Shown: in pieces, positions 52,721 to 61,124 of the stretch
Position numbering within the stretch: the first letter of the stretch is position 1
Layout: every line of letters starts with the position of its first letter
Source of the DNA: Gaiellasilicea sp963763755
GTDB lineage: Bacteria > Actinomycetota > Thermoleophilia > Gaiellales > Gaiellaceae
DNA: 64,000 nt
Assembly: GCA_963763755.1 (NCBI GenBank)
Contig: CAVXQE010000012.1
Coordinates: forward strand, 868,001-932,000
Direction of reading: 5' to 3'
The notes under the pieces: generated by a model
Databases searched by the model: none
The model's input: the letters and a program-made list of their open reading frames with translations, nothing else
What the model was told of the DNA's origin: nothing
Position numbers and translations under genes: made by a program

Positions 52721-53497
52721 GTGACGACCGACCGGCACCGCTTGATCGCAGAGGTGCTCGGATACCGCCCGAAGACGATCGTCGAGATCGACGAGGGATA
52801 CGACTTCGAGATAGCGATCGTCGACGACGAATGGGTCTTCCGCTTTCCCCGGCGTTCCGGTGTCGAGCATGCCCTCGAGGTCGAGATCGTGCTGCTGCCC
52901 GCGCTCGCTCCCGCGCTGCCGGTGGCCGTGCCCTCGTTCGAGCACATCTCGCACGAGCCGCTCTTCGTCGGCTATCGCGTCATCCGGGGCGAGCCGCTCG
53001 TGGACGAGGACGCCGACGGCGTCCGATCGTTCCTCGAAGCCCTCCATGCCTTCGATCCCTCCGGGGTGCCCCTGGAGCATCCCGACTGGGTCGAGGCCTA
53101 CCGCAGCCAGTGCGCGGAGTTCGAACGTCTCGTGCTACCCCATCTCGACGAGGACCGGCACGTGGCCGCGAAGCGACTCTTCGCGGATGCGGAGACCCTC
53201 GTGGGCTTCACGCCGGTGCTCCTCCACGCAGACCTCGGCCCCGAGCATCTGCTCGTCCGCGACGGGCGCCTCGCCGGTGTCATCGACTGGGGTGACGCGC
53301 GCTTGGGCGACCCCGCCCTCGACTACGCCTGGCTGCTGACCGGTCCGTTCGCGGACTGGGATGTCGATCTCGACCTCCGCCGCCGAGCTCGGTTCTACCA
53401 CCGCCTCGCGCCGTGGTACGAAGCGCACTACGGGCTGTTCACCAACCAGCCGTCGCACGTCGAGCGCGGCATGGAGGGGATCAGAGACAGGCTCTGA
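52721..53497 (+). CDS. Aminoglycoside phosphotransferase-like kinase
   Basis: A 258-residue APH-family kinase. WVFRFPRRSGVEHALEVE has the ATP-binding lysine replaced by arginine context, VLLHADLGPEHLLVRDGRLAGVIDWGDARLGDPALDYAWL has the catalytic aspartate (HADLGPEHLL) and the metal-binding DWGDA. It may phosphorylate a small alcohol or sugar; resistance is not implied. GTG start. It is co-directional with the ATPase gene. Confidence 0.83.
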   Translation: MTTDRHRLIAEVLGYRPKTIVEIDEGYDFEIAIVDDEWVFRFPRRSGVEHALEVEIVLLPALAPALPVAVPSFEHISHEPLFVGYRVIRGEPLVDEDADGVRSFLEALHAFDPSGVPLEHPDWVEAYRSQCAEFERLVLPHLDEDRHVAAKRLFADAETLVGFTPVLLHADLGPEHLLVRDGRLAGVIDWGDARLGDPALDYAWLLTGPFADWDVDLDLRRRARFYHRLAPWYEAHYGLFTNQPSHVERGMEGIRDRL

Positions 53498-53529
53498 GCA
53501 CGGCCGACTCGCCGCGCGAAGCCGGAGCC

Positions 53530-53685
53530 GACCGAGTTCCACGACTCCCAGGGCTGCATCTTGTACCGCTGGCACTGGCATCGGGACGGATCGCCGCGCG
53601 TGCCGAGCACCGCCTGCAGATCCTCCCAGCTGGCCTCGTTGGCAGGAGTGATCGTGACGTCGGATGTCACCGCCGTGTCGGTCAT
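53530..53685 (-). pseudogene. 5' fragment of a GNAT acetyltransferase gene
   Basis: From an ATG at 53685 the minus strand encodes TITPANEASWEDLQAVLGTRG and then CQCQRYKMQPWESW, the characteristic start of a family of GNAT acetyltransferases. After about 50 residues the match ends and the sequence passes into the antisense of the phosphotransferase 3' end. The other about 100 residues are not present in any frame, so this is a true remnant, unlike the frame-broken genes. Confidence 0.6.
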
Positions 53686-53744
53686 TCCGGAAGTAGTGTC
53701 GCAAGCAACACAGGTCTCTTCCGACAGCAGGAGGTACGCGTCCC

Positions 53745-54125
53745 GTGATTGACGTGCAGCGAGTCGACTACATCCGCATCCCGGTGACGGACATGGAGAA
53801 GGCGAACCACTTCTACGGTGAGGTGCTGGGCCTCGAGCGGAACCCGAACTCGCCGGCCGAGGACTGGGTCGAGTACGAGACCGGCAACGTGACGCTTGCG
53901 GTGATGACTCCGCACACCCACGACTACGAGTTCACGCCGCTGCCGCCCACAACGATCGCCTTGCGCGTCCCCGACGTCGCCGCGGCCAGGGCAACGCTGG
54001 AGGCGGCCGGCGTGCAGGTCAACGAGATGTGGGATTCGGGCGTCTGCCATGGGGCCGGGCTCCGCGACCCCGACGGCAACACGATCCTCCTCCACCATCG
54101 CTACGCCCCGTACGGGCCGCGCTGA
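53745..54125 (+). CDS. VOC-family protein
   Basis: A 126-residue single VOC domain: VDYIRIPVTDMEKANHFYGEVLGLERN, ALRVPDVAAARATLEAAGVQV and CHGAGLRDPDGNTILLHHRY. The first metal ligand position is tyrosine-like rather than histidine in some members; the glutamate is replaced in NTILLHH. It may be a binding protein rather than an enzyme. GTG start with AGGAGGT 11 nt upstream. It converges on purF with a small hairpin between. Confidence 0.8.
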   Translation: MIDVQRVDYIRIPVTDMEKANHFYGEVLGLERNPNSPAEDWVEYETGNVTLAVMTPHTHDYEFTPLPPTTIALRVPDVAAARATLEAAGVQVNEMWDSGVCHGAGLRDPDGNTILLHHRYAPYGPR

Positions 54126-54140
54126 CGACCAGCTTCAGCG
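54120..54140. terminator. Small hairpin holding both stop codons
   Basis: CGCTGA (54120-54125) and TCAGCG (54135-54140) form a 6-bp stem with a 9-nt loop. It contains the TGA of the VOC gene and the TGA of purF on the other strand; both proteins end in Arg-stop from the same stem. Confidence 0.5.
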
Positions 54141-55532
54141 ACGGACAGGCTCGAAGCGCAGCTTGGCCAGGTTCCGGCTCTCGGGAACCCTGGTCGGATA
54201 GTCGCGGGTGAAGCAGGCGCGGCAGACCGAGGCCTCCGGCAGTCTCGTCGCAGCCTGCATGCCCTCGAGCGAGAGGTAGTGGAGCGACGTGGCGCCGATC
54301 AGCTCCCGCATCTGCTCGACCGACCGGTGCGCGGCCGCGAGCTGCTCCTCGTCGGCCATGTCGATCCCGTAGAAGCAGGGCGAGACGATCGGAGGCGAAG
54401 AGACACGCACGTGGACTTCCGCTGCCCCGGCCTCGAAGAGCATGATCACGAGCTGGCGCATCGTCGAGCCGCGGACGATCGAGTCGTCGACGATCACCAG
54501 CCGCTTGCCGGCGACCTCTGCGAGCGGGTTGAACTTCATCTTGATCCCCTGCTGGCGGAGGACGTCGTCGGGCTGGATGAACGTCCGGCCGACGTAGCGG
54601 TTCTTGATCAGGCCCTCGCTGTACGGGATCCCAGACGCCCGGGAGTAGCCGACCGCGGCAGGCGTGCCCGAGTCCGGGATCGGCATCACGAGGTCGGCTG
54701 CCACGGGCGCTTCGGTTGCGAGCCGCTCGCCCATCCGGACCCGAACGCCGTGCACCTCGGAGCCCGCGAGCGTCGAATCGGGACGGGCGAAATACACGTG
54801 CTCGAAGATGCAGAGCGCCTGCCGACCCTCCGGCAGCGCCTGCATCGAGCTGAGGCCGTCCTCGTCGATCACCACGACCTCACCGGGACGGACGTCGCGC
54901 TCGTACACCGCTCCGATCAGGTCGAACGCACACGTCTCCGATGCCAGGACCCAGTCGATCGCGCCCTCGGGGTTCGTCAGCCGGCCGATCGCGAGCGGCC
55001 GGATCCCGTGCGGGTCGCGGAAGCCGACCAGCTTCCCTTCGGAGAGGGCGACGATCGAGTACGCGCCTTCGAGCCTGGCCATCGCCTGGGCGACGGCGAG
55101 CGGGAGCGGCGACGGATCGTCGGCGATCAGGGCGGCGATCGCCTCGGTGTCCGAGGTCGCGCCGAGCACGATCCCGTCGGCCGAGAGAGCGTCGCGGAGG
55201 TCCGTGGTGTTCGTCAGGTTGCCGTTGTGGCCGAGCGCCACCGTGCGCGCGCGACCGTGCTGGACGAGCGGCTGCACGTTGGTCCAGGCGTTCGCGCCGG
55301 TCGTCGAGTAGCGCGTGTGGCCGATCGCGACCTCGCCCGGGAGCGCCTGCAGCTTCTCCTCGTCGAAGACCTGTGCGACGAGACCCATGTCGCGCAGCAC
55401 GGTCAGGCGGCCGCGGTCTGAGACGGCGATCCCGGCGGCCTCCTGGCCGCGATGCTGAAGCGCGAAGAGGCCGAAGTACGAGAGCCGAGCCACGTCGCGC
55501 TCGACCGAGCGGATGCCGAAGACGCCGCACAT
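54135..55532 (-). CDS. purF: Amidophosphoribosyltransferase
   Basis: First committed step of purine synthesis, moving glutamine nitrogen to PRPP. MCGVFGI gives the nucleophile Cys2 directly after the start; GHTRYSTTGANAWTN and HNGNLTN are the glutaminase motifs, and LVIVDDSIVRGSTMRQLV the PRPP site. IPDSGTPAAVGYSRASGIPYSEGLIKNRYVGRTFIQP is the flexible loop. 465 residues. Its start lies directly after the purL stop (55533), so purL-purF form one unit. Confidence 0.97.
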   Translation of the reverse strand: MCGVFGIRSVERDVARLSYFGLFALQHRGQEAAGIAVSDRGRLTVLRDMGLVAQVFDEEKLQALPGEVAIGHTRYSTTGANAWTNVQPLVQHGRARTVALGHNGNLTNTTDLRDALSADGIVLGATSDTEAIAALIADDPSPLPLAVAQAMARLEGAYSIVALSEGKLVGFRDPHGIRPLAIGRLTNPEGAIDWVLASETCAFDLIGAVYERDVRPGEVVVIDEDGLSSMQALPEGRQALCIFEHVYFARPDSTLAGSEVHGVRVRMGERLATEAPVAADLVMPIPDSGTPAAVGYSRASGIPYSEGLIKNRYVGRTFIQPDDVLRQQGIKMKFNPLAEVAGKRLVIVDDSIVRGSTMRQLVIMLFEAGAAEVHVRVSSPPIVSPCFYGIDMADEEQLAAAHRSVEQMRELIGATSLHYLSLEGMQAATRLPEASVCRACFTRDYPTRVPESRNLAKLRFEPVRR

Positions 55533-57635
55533 CTAGTGGGAGGCCTCCCTCAACTCGTCGACCGTAAACCCGAGCAGGCTGTCGCCCCCGGCGATGCCGA
55601 GGCGGCGAATCGGGACACCGCCGAGCCGCTCGACGACCTCGGGCGCGCACGCCAGCACCGCCTGGCCGCCGCCTTCGCCGAACCAGGCGCGCGGATCCTC
55701 CGGAAGCGTGAGATCGGCGCCGAGCTGCGAGTGGATCGCGGCCTCGGCCAGCGCGACCGCGAGGCCCCCGTGCGAGACGTCGTGGACGAGCGAGCACTGC
55801 GACGCGGCGCGCCAGAGGAACTCGACGAGCGACGCCTCGGCGGCGAGATCGAGCCGCGCCGGCCGGCCGCCGACCTCGCCCCACCGAGCCTGGTACTCGG
55901 AGCCCGACAGCGCGACGGGCGAGGCGCCGGCGAGCAGGATCACGTCTCCCTCGCGCCACGCGGCGGGCACCGACCGCACGTCTTCGAGCAGCCCGACGCA
56001 GCCGACGACCGGAGTCGGGTCGATCGCGCGCCCGTCGGTCTCGTTGTAGAGCGAGACGTTGCCCGAGACGATCGGAATGCGCAGCGCCTCGCAAGCCTCC
56101 GCCATCCCCTCGATCGACTCGGCGAGCTCCCACGCGATCTCGCCCTTCTCCGGGTTGCCGAAGTTGAGACAGTCCGTCAGCCCGATCGGCTCGGCGCCGG
56201 TGCAGGCGACGTTGCGCGCCGCCTCGAGCACGGCGAGCGCGCCGCCCGTCCGCGGCCAGAGGCGACCCATGCGGCTCTGGCCGTCGAGCGAGACGGCGAG
56301 CCCGCGGTAGCCGGGCCGAAGCCGCAGCACGGCCGCGTCCAGCCCCGGCCGGCGCACGGTGCGCGAGCCGACGAGGTGGTCGTAGCGGCGGTAGATCCAC
56401 TCCCGGCTGCGGATGTTCGGCGAGCCGAGCAGCTCGAGCAGCGCGTCCGCGTTCGGCGGCGCCTCCGGCGCACGTAACAGACTGTTACTCGGCTCGGAGC
56501 GGGGCTGCGGCTCGATCGTGTAGCGCGGGCACTCGTCGGTGAGCAGGCGGGCCGGGATCTCCCCGACGACCTCGTCCTCCCAGAGCGCGCGCAGGAGCCC
56601 GGTGCCGGTGACCTCGCCGATCACGGCGTTGTGGAGCTCCCAGCGCTCGCAGACTGCGAGGACCGCGTCGAGCATCTGCGGACGGACGACCGCGACCATC
56701 CGCTCCTGGCTCTCGCTGATCATCACCTCCCAGGGCTCCATCCCGTCCTCGCGCCGCGGCACCTGGTCGAGCCGCAGGTCGATGCCGCAGTCGCGTGCCA
56801 TCTCGGAGAGGGACGAGGCGAGGCCGGCGGCGCCGCAGTCCTGCAGCGACTCGACCAGGCCGGACTCGACGAGCTCGACCGAGACCTCGATCAGCTTCTT
56901 GCCCATGAACGGGTCGCCGACCTGGACGGTGGGCCGCTTGTCGGCGTCGTCCTCGCCGAGCTCCTGGCTCGCCAAAACGGACGCGCCGCCGATCCCGTCG
57001 CGCCCGGTGGTCGCGCCGTAGAGGACGACGAGATTCCCGGGCCCCGTGGCCGCGGCCCGCGTCACCCGGTCGGCGGGCAGGAGCCCGACGCACATCGCGT
57101 TGACGAGCACGTTGTCGCGGTAGGTGTCGTCGAAGACGGCCTCGCCGCCGACGGTCGGCACCCCGACCGAGTTTCCGTAGGCGCCGATGCCGGCGACCGC
57201 GCGGTCGAAACGAGGGTCGCCGTCCGCGAAGCGCAGGCCGTCGAGCAAGGCGATCGGTCGCGCGCCCATCGCGATGATGTCGCGGAGGATCCCGCCGACA
57301 CCGGTCGCGGCGCCCTGGAACGGCTCGACCGCCGAAGGGTGGTTGTGGCTCTCGACCTTGAAGCAGACGGCCTCGCCGTCCCCGAGATCGAGTACCCCGG
57401 CATTCTCACCTGGGCCCTGCAAGACGCGTTTACCCGTAGAGGGCAGCCGTTTCAACAGGAGGGCAGAGTGCTTGTAGCCGCAGTGCTCCGACCACAGGAG
57501 CGAGAAGACCGCCAGCTCGAAGTGGTTCGGCTCGCGCTCGAGCAGCTCGACGATGCGCGCGAGCTCCCCATCGGTCAGACCGAGGGCGCGGTGAACGGGG
57601 AGGGAGTGCAGCGGCTGATCGACGACCTCGGTCAG
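55533..57635 (-). CDS. purL: Phosphoribosylformylglycinamidine synthase subunit PurL
   Basis: Makes FGAM from FGAR, ATP and glutamine-derived ammonia, with separate PurS and PurQ (not in the window). The 700-residue short-form PurL has FELAVFSLLWSEHCGYKHS near the N-terminus, CFKVESHNHPSAVEPFQGAATGVGG, GGEAVFDDTYRDN and, in the second half, NFGNPEKGEIAW and VHDVSHGGLAVALAEAAI. No ATG, GTG or TTG begins this frame early enough; a CTG at 57635 has TACACT 7 nt upstream. A start at TTG 57455 would lose the conserved WSEHC region. A palindrome interrupts the interdomain linker at 56474. Confidence 0.93.
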   Translation of the reverse strand: MTEVVDQPLHSLPVHRALGLTDGELARIVELLEREPNHFELAVFSLLWSEHCGYKHSALLLKRLPSTGKRVLQGPGENAGVLDLGDGEAVCFKVESHNHPSAVEPFQGAATGVGGILRDIIAMGARPIALLDGLRFADGDPRFDRAVAGIGAYGNSVGVPTVGGEAVFDDTYRDNVLVNAMCVGLLPADRVTRAAATGPGNLVVLYGATTGRDGIGGASVLASQELGEDDADKRPTVQVGDPFMGKKLIEVSVELVESGLVESLQDCGAAGLASSLSEMARDCGIDLRLDQVPRREDGMEPWEVMISESQERMVAVVRPQMLDAVLAVCERWELHNAVIGEVTGTGLLRALWEDEVVGEIPARLLTDECPRYTIEPQPRSEPSNSLLRAPEAPPNADALLELLGSPNIRSREWIYRRYDHLVGSRTVRRPGLDAAVLRLRPGYRGLAVSLDGQSRMGRLWPRTGGALAVLEAARNVACTGAEPIGLTDCLNFGNPEKGEIAWELAESIEGMAEACEALRIPIVSGNVSLYNETDGRAIDPTPVVGCVGLLEDVRSVPAAWREGDVILLAGASPVALSGSEYQARWGEVGGRPARLDLAAEASLVEFLWRAASQCSLVHDVSHGGLAVALAEAAIHSQLGADLTLPEDPRAWFGEGGGQAVLACAPEVVERLGGVPIRRLGIAGGDSLLGFTVDELREASH
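56474..56488. repeat. Palindrome inside the purL coding sequence
   Basis: GTAACAG-A-CTGTTAC, a 7-bp stem with one central base, related to the palindrome at 39391. It is in frame and encodes about five residues (part of EPSNSLLRAPEA) in the linker after TIEPQPR. Confidence 0.65.
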
Positions 57636-57642
57636 GTAGGTC

Positions 57643-57648
57643 AGTGTA
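57643..57648 (-). promoter_or_regulatory. purL leaderless -10
   Basis: TACACT on the minus strand, 7 nt before the CTG at 57635. This spacing equals that of other leaderless genes and supports the unusual start. Confidence 0.4.
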
Positions 57649-57688
57649 GTCGGGAAGCACGACGGCGGTCGACGCGTTTTCCCCTCAC

Positions 57689-58549
57689 ATGAGCCGGCGG
57701 CACCTTCTGATGCTGGCTGCGCTCGCTGCGATCTGGGGGTCGTCGTTCATGTTCATCGAGATCGCGCTCCGCGACCTCGCCCCCTCGACGTTGATCCTGC
57801 TGCGCATGAGCTCGGGTGCGGCCGCTCTCGCCATCTACATCAAGGCGACGGGGCGAAGCTTCCGGGCGCTGCTCCCGTACGCGTGGCCGCTCGCGCTCCT
57901 CGGCCTCGTGAACACCGCCGTCCCGTTCTTCCTCATCGCCTGGGGTCAGCAGTACATCGACTCCGGGCTCGCGGCCATCCTCAACGCATCTGCCCCGCTC
58001 TTCACGGCGCTCTTCGCAGTCGCGTACGACCAGAGCCAGCGCGTGACGGGAATGCGCCTCGCGGGTGTCGTCCTCGGCTTCGGCGGGGTCGTCCTGCTCG
58101 TCGGCTTCGACCTCTCCGGCGGCGAGCATGCGGTCGCCGGCGGTCTCGCGGTGGTCGGCGCCTCCGCCTGCTACGGGCTCGGCGGCCTCTACGCCGGCCG
58201 CCGCTTCCCGGGGCTCGAGACGCCGCTCGTCGCGTTGGGGACGCTCGTCTGGGCGACACTCTTCGTGCTTCCGTTCGGAGTCGCAGCCGCGAGCTCGCCC
58301 AGCTGGGAGGCGCTCGCCTCCGTGCTCTACCTCGGCGTCGCGGCTACCGGTGTCGCGTATCTCCTCTACTTCGGGCTGATCGCCGGCGCCGGCGCCTCGA
58401 AGGCCGTCCTCGTCACGTACCTCGTTCCATCGCTCGCGCTCGTCTACGGCGCCGTCTTCCTCGACGAGAAGGTGACCGCGCTCAGCCTCGCCGGTCTCGC
58501 GCTCGTGCTCGCGGGCGTCGCGCTCGGTACGGGTAGCGTGCGGAGGTGA
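57689..58549 (+). CDS. EamA/DMT-family transporter
   Basis: A 286-residue ten-helix transporter, unbroken. LLMLAALAAIWGSSFMFIEI, NTAVPFFLIAWGQQYIDSGLAAILNASAPLFTALFA in repeat 1 and VLVTYLVPSLALVYGAVFLDEKVTALSLAGLALVLAGV in repeat 2 are the usual conserved segments. Its stop overlaps the start of the next EamA gene (GTGA), so the two are coupled and might work as a pair. Substrate unknown; amino acid or metabolite export is common. Confidence 0.87.
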   Translation: MSRRHLLMLAALAAIWGSSFMFIEIALRDLAPSTLILLRMSSGAAALAIYIKATGRSFRALLPYAWPLALLGLVNTAVPFFLIAWGQQYIDSGLAAILNASAPLFTALFAVAYDQSQRVTGMRLAGVVLGFGGVVLLVGFDLSGGEHAVAGGLAVVGASACYGLGGLYAGRRFPGLETPLVALGTLVWATLFVLPFGVAAASSPSWEALASVLYLGVAATGVAYLLYFGLIAGAGASKAVLVTYLVPSLALVYGAVFLDEKVTALSLAGLALVLAGVALGTGSVRR

Positions 58550-59451
58550 ATCGCTACGCGCCGATGCTGTTCGCTCCTGGCCGCCGTCTGGGGAGCGTCG
58601 TACCTCTTCATCAAGGTCGCGGTCGACGACGTCGCGCCTGCGCCGATGATGGCGATGCGCACGCTGCTCGCCGCCGCGGTGCTGATCACGTACGTCCTCT
58701 GGCGGTTCGGCTGGGAGCGGACGCGCGCCGACGCACGCAGCGCGTGGCGCCACTTCCTGGTCCTCGGCGCTCTCAACGCCGCGATCCCGTTCTGGCTGAT
58801 CGCCTGGGGCGAGCAGCACATCGACTCCGGCCTCGCCGCCGTCGTCCAGGCGTCGGTGCCGATCTTCAACGCGCTGATCGTGCTCAAGGTGCTTCCGCAC
58901 GAGCGGCTGAGCGGCACGCGGGCGCTGGGGCTGGGGATCGGGATCCTCGGCGTCGCCGTCGTCACCGGGATCCACCCCACCGGCGGCTGGCTGGCGATCG
59001 CCGGCGCGCTTCGCGGTCGTCCTCTCGTCGCTCTCGTACGCGAGCGCGGGCGTGTACGGGCAGCTCGCCGTCTCGGGCACGACCGGCCCGGTGCTCGCCG
59101 CCGGCTCGATGCTGATGGGCGGTCTGTTCCTGCTCCCGCTCGCGCTCTTCCAGCTGCCCGACTACCGCCCCGAGCTGGGAGGCGATCGCGTCGATCCTCG
59201 CGCTCAGCCTGCTCGGGACGGCGCTCGCACAGCTCATCCTCTATCGCATGCTCGCGCTCCACGGCTCGGCGCGGCTGTCTCTCGTCACCTATCTGATGCC
59301 CGGCTTCGCGCTCGTCTACGGAGCGCTGATCCTGGACGAGAAGATCACGGCCGCGACGCTCGTCGGGCTGGCGCTGATCCTCGGCGGCGTCGCGCTCGCC
59401 TCCGGGGCCGTTCGCCTGCCGCGGCGCGCGACCGTCCCCGCCCGGCCATGA
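58546..59451 (+). CDS. EamA/DMT-family transporter, three frame breaks
   Basis: The coupled partner of the preceding gene, about 303 residues. Landmarks: AAVWGASYLFIKVAVDDVAPAPMM, NAAIPFWLIAWGEQHIDSGLAAVVQASVPIF and LVTYLMPGFALVYGALILDEKITAATLVGLALILGG. Three frame changes near 58571, 59009 and 59175 are each repaired by one CG (giving MLFALLAAVWG, AIAGARFAVVLSSL and RPERWEAIASIL). GTG start at 58546. It overlaps the acetyltransferase gene by 4 nt. Confidence 0.83.
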
Positions 59452-59955
59452 GCGTCGCGCTCCGTCGCGCCGGGCCGGACGACCTCGACTTTCTGGACGG
59501 GCCTCTACGCCGACGAGGCCGTCCGTCCGTTCCTCGCGGCCGCCGGCCGCTACGAGCGGGACGGAATCGCCGAGCACCTCGAGCGCGATCCCGAGGAGGG
59601 CGGGCTGCTCGTGATCGAGCTCGACGGCGAGCGTGCGGGCGCGATGTTCTGGGAGCGGACGAACGTCCGGAGCCGGATCGCGCACGTCGGCGGCATCGCG
59701 ATCGATCCCGCCTTCCGCGGCCGCCGGCTCGCCGACGACGCCGCCCGCCTCCTGCAGCACCACCTGATCCGCGAACGCGGCTTCCACCGGCTCGAGCTCG
59801 AGATCTACGGCTTCAACGAGCGGGCGATCCGCCACGCCGAGCGATCCGGCTACATCCGCGAGGGCGTGAAGCGAAAGGCGTACCGCCACGACGACGGCTG
59901 GGTCGACGGCGTGCTCTACGCGCTCGTCGAGGAGGATCTCGCCGAGCCGAGATAG
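59448..59955 (+). CDS. GNAT-family N-acetyltransferase, one frame break
   Basis: About 169 residues. MSVALRRAGPDDLDFL is the start; GGIAIDPAFRGRRLADDAARLLQHHLIRERGF holds the acetyl-CoA loop (R-G-R-R-L-A) and FNERAIRHAERSGYIREGVKR the final strand-helix. The frame changes near 59498; a CG in GGACGGG gives FLDAGLYADEAVRPFL. Its ATG overlaps the transporter stop by 4 nt. It overlaps the arsR gene end by 40 nt on the other strand. Substrate unknown. Confidence 0.8.
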
Positions 59956-61022
59956 GCGGTCAGCAGCTCGCCCGCCTGCGGCAGGAGGTCGCGGCGGAGG
60001 CTGTAGACGTTCTCGTCCTCGTCACGGATCGTGACGAAGCCCGCGTGGCGCAGGATCGCGAGGTGGTGATGGGCCGTCGACTTCGCGAGGCCGAGCTCCG
60101 CAGCCGCCTCCCCGAGTGTCACCGGCCCGTCGCTCAGGCGTCGCAGCAACCGCAGCCGGCCCTCGTCGCCGAGCGCCTTGTACACGCGGGCGATCTCGCC
60201 GGGCGCGGCGCCCTCTTCGGGCGCGGGGGCGATCGGGTAGCAGAAGATCTTCGTGCCCTTGTGCTCCCAGAGGATCACCCACGGGCGCATCCACCAGCTC
60301 GGGAAGAACGCGAAGGTGCGGATACCCGGCGCCGGCGAGTACTGATAGCCGCGCGTCACGAGCTCCGTCAGCTGTTCGGGCGAGTGCGAGCGCGCCAGCC
60401 CACGCTTCGCGTCCGCGTCGCGCTCGGCCGCCTCGCTCCACTCCTGCGAGTTCGGCAGGAAGACGCGGTCGTACCAGCGCGGGAGGAGGTCGAGGAACTG
60501 CGCCTTCAGGTCCTCCCCGTCAGCGTCGAGCAGCGTCCGCGCCGACTCGTACTTCTCGGAGTACTCGACGAGGGACGCGAGGAGCTCTTCCTTCGCGTCG
60601 CTGTCGCCGGCCGCCGCGCGGTCGATCACGTCGGGCGCAGAGAGGTGCGAGGCGTTGCTGCCGTAGTAGCCGAACAGATGCTTCTTCAGCTCGATCGCAT
60701 CGGTCGCCCGCAGGCGCTCGAGGAACGACGCGAACGTCCGCGGCTTCGGCGTCTCGTAGACGATCCCCAGCAGGTGCGCCGCAACCTTGAGCTCGCCGAG
60801 CTTCAGCGCGTCGACCGCCTCGAGCAGGTCCGCCGGCACGGACGCGAGGCGCTCCTTCAGCCATTCCTCGCCGAGATCGAAGGTGTCGTAGTCGCTGCGG
60901 TCACCGAGAACGCAGATGCTCATCAGCACCTCCGCCGCCTCGGCGACGTCGATCTCGACCTCGACCGCCGCCGGGGCGGACAGATCGAGGACCTGGGAGC
61001 GCTTGTTTCGTTCGATAGCCAT
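59916..61022 (-). CDS. ArsR-family regulator with N-terminal sensor-like domain
   Basis: A 368-residue regulator. The winged helix-turn-helix is at the C-terminus (about residues 285-345: ARVYKALGDEGRLRLLRRLSDG, then AAAELGLAKSTAHHHLAILRHAGFV), reverse to the usual position. The N-terminal 270 residues (VEVEIDVAEAAEVLMSICVL and many acidic helices) look like the DUF5937-type extension, probably a ligand domain. There are no metal-site cysteines. It is divergent from a 75-residue gene whose promoter carries an inverted repeat, its probable operator. Confidence 0.83.
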   Translation of the reverse strand: MAIERNKRSQVLDLSAPAAVEVEIDVAEAAEVLMSICVLGDRSDYDTFDLGEEWLKERLASVPADLLEAVDALKLGELKVAAHLLGIVYETPKPRTFASFLERLRATDAIELKKHLFGYYGSNASHLSAPDVIDRAAAGDSDAKEELLASLVEYSEKYESARTLLDADGEDLKAQFLDLLPRWYDRVFLPNSQEWSEAAERDADAKRGLARSHSPEQLTELVTRGYQYSPAPGIRTFAFFPSWWMRPWVILWEHKGTKIFCYPIAPAPEEGAAPGEIARVYKALGDEGRLRLLRRLSDGPVTLGEAAAELGLAKSTAHHHLAILRHAGFVTIRDEDENVYSLRRDLLPQAGELLTAYLGSARSSSTSA

Positions 61023-61055
61023 CTAACGCTCGCAGAGTACTCGGCTTCGAACGGC

Positions 61056-61090
61056 TTGACAAGAGCAGCGTCGTTCGATAATCTTCGAAC
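61056..61090 (+). promoter_or_regulatory. Promoter with inverted repeat over the -10 (likely ArsR operator)
   Basis: TTGACA (61056-61061), exactly 17 nt, TAATCT (61079-61084). GTTCGA (61073-61078) and TCGAAC (61085-61090) flank the -10 as a 6-6-6 inverted repeat, so a bound dimer would block RNA polymerase. It lies 35 nt before the GTG of the small gene, which has AAAAGGAG, and upstream of the divergent arsR-family gene. Confidence 0.6.
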
Positions 61091-61124
61091 AGTTCAAGAA
61101 CATCGAAAGCGAAAAGGAGTAACC

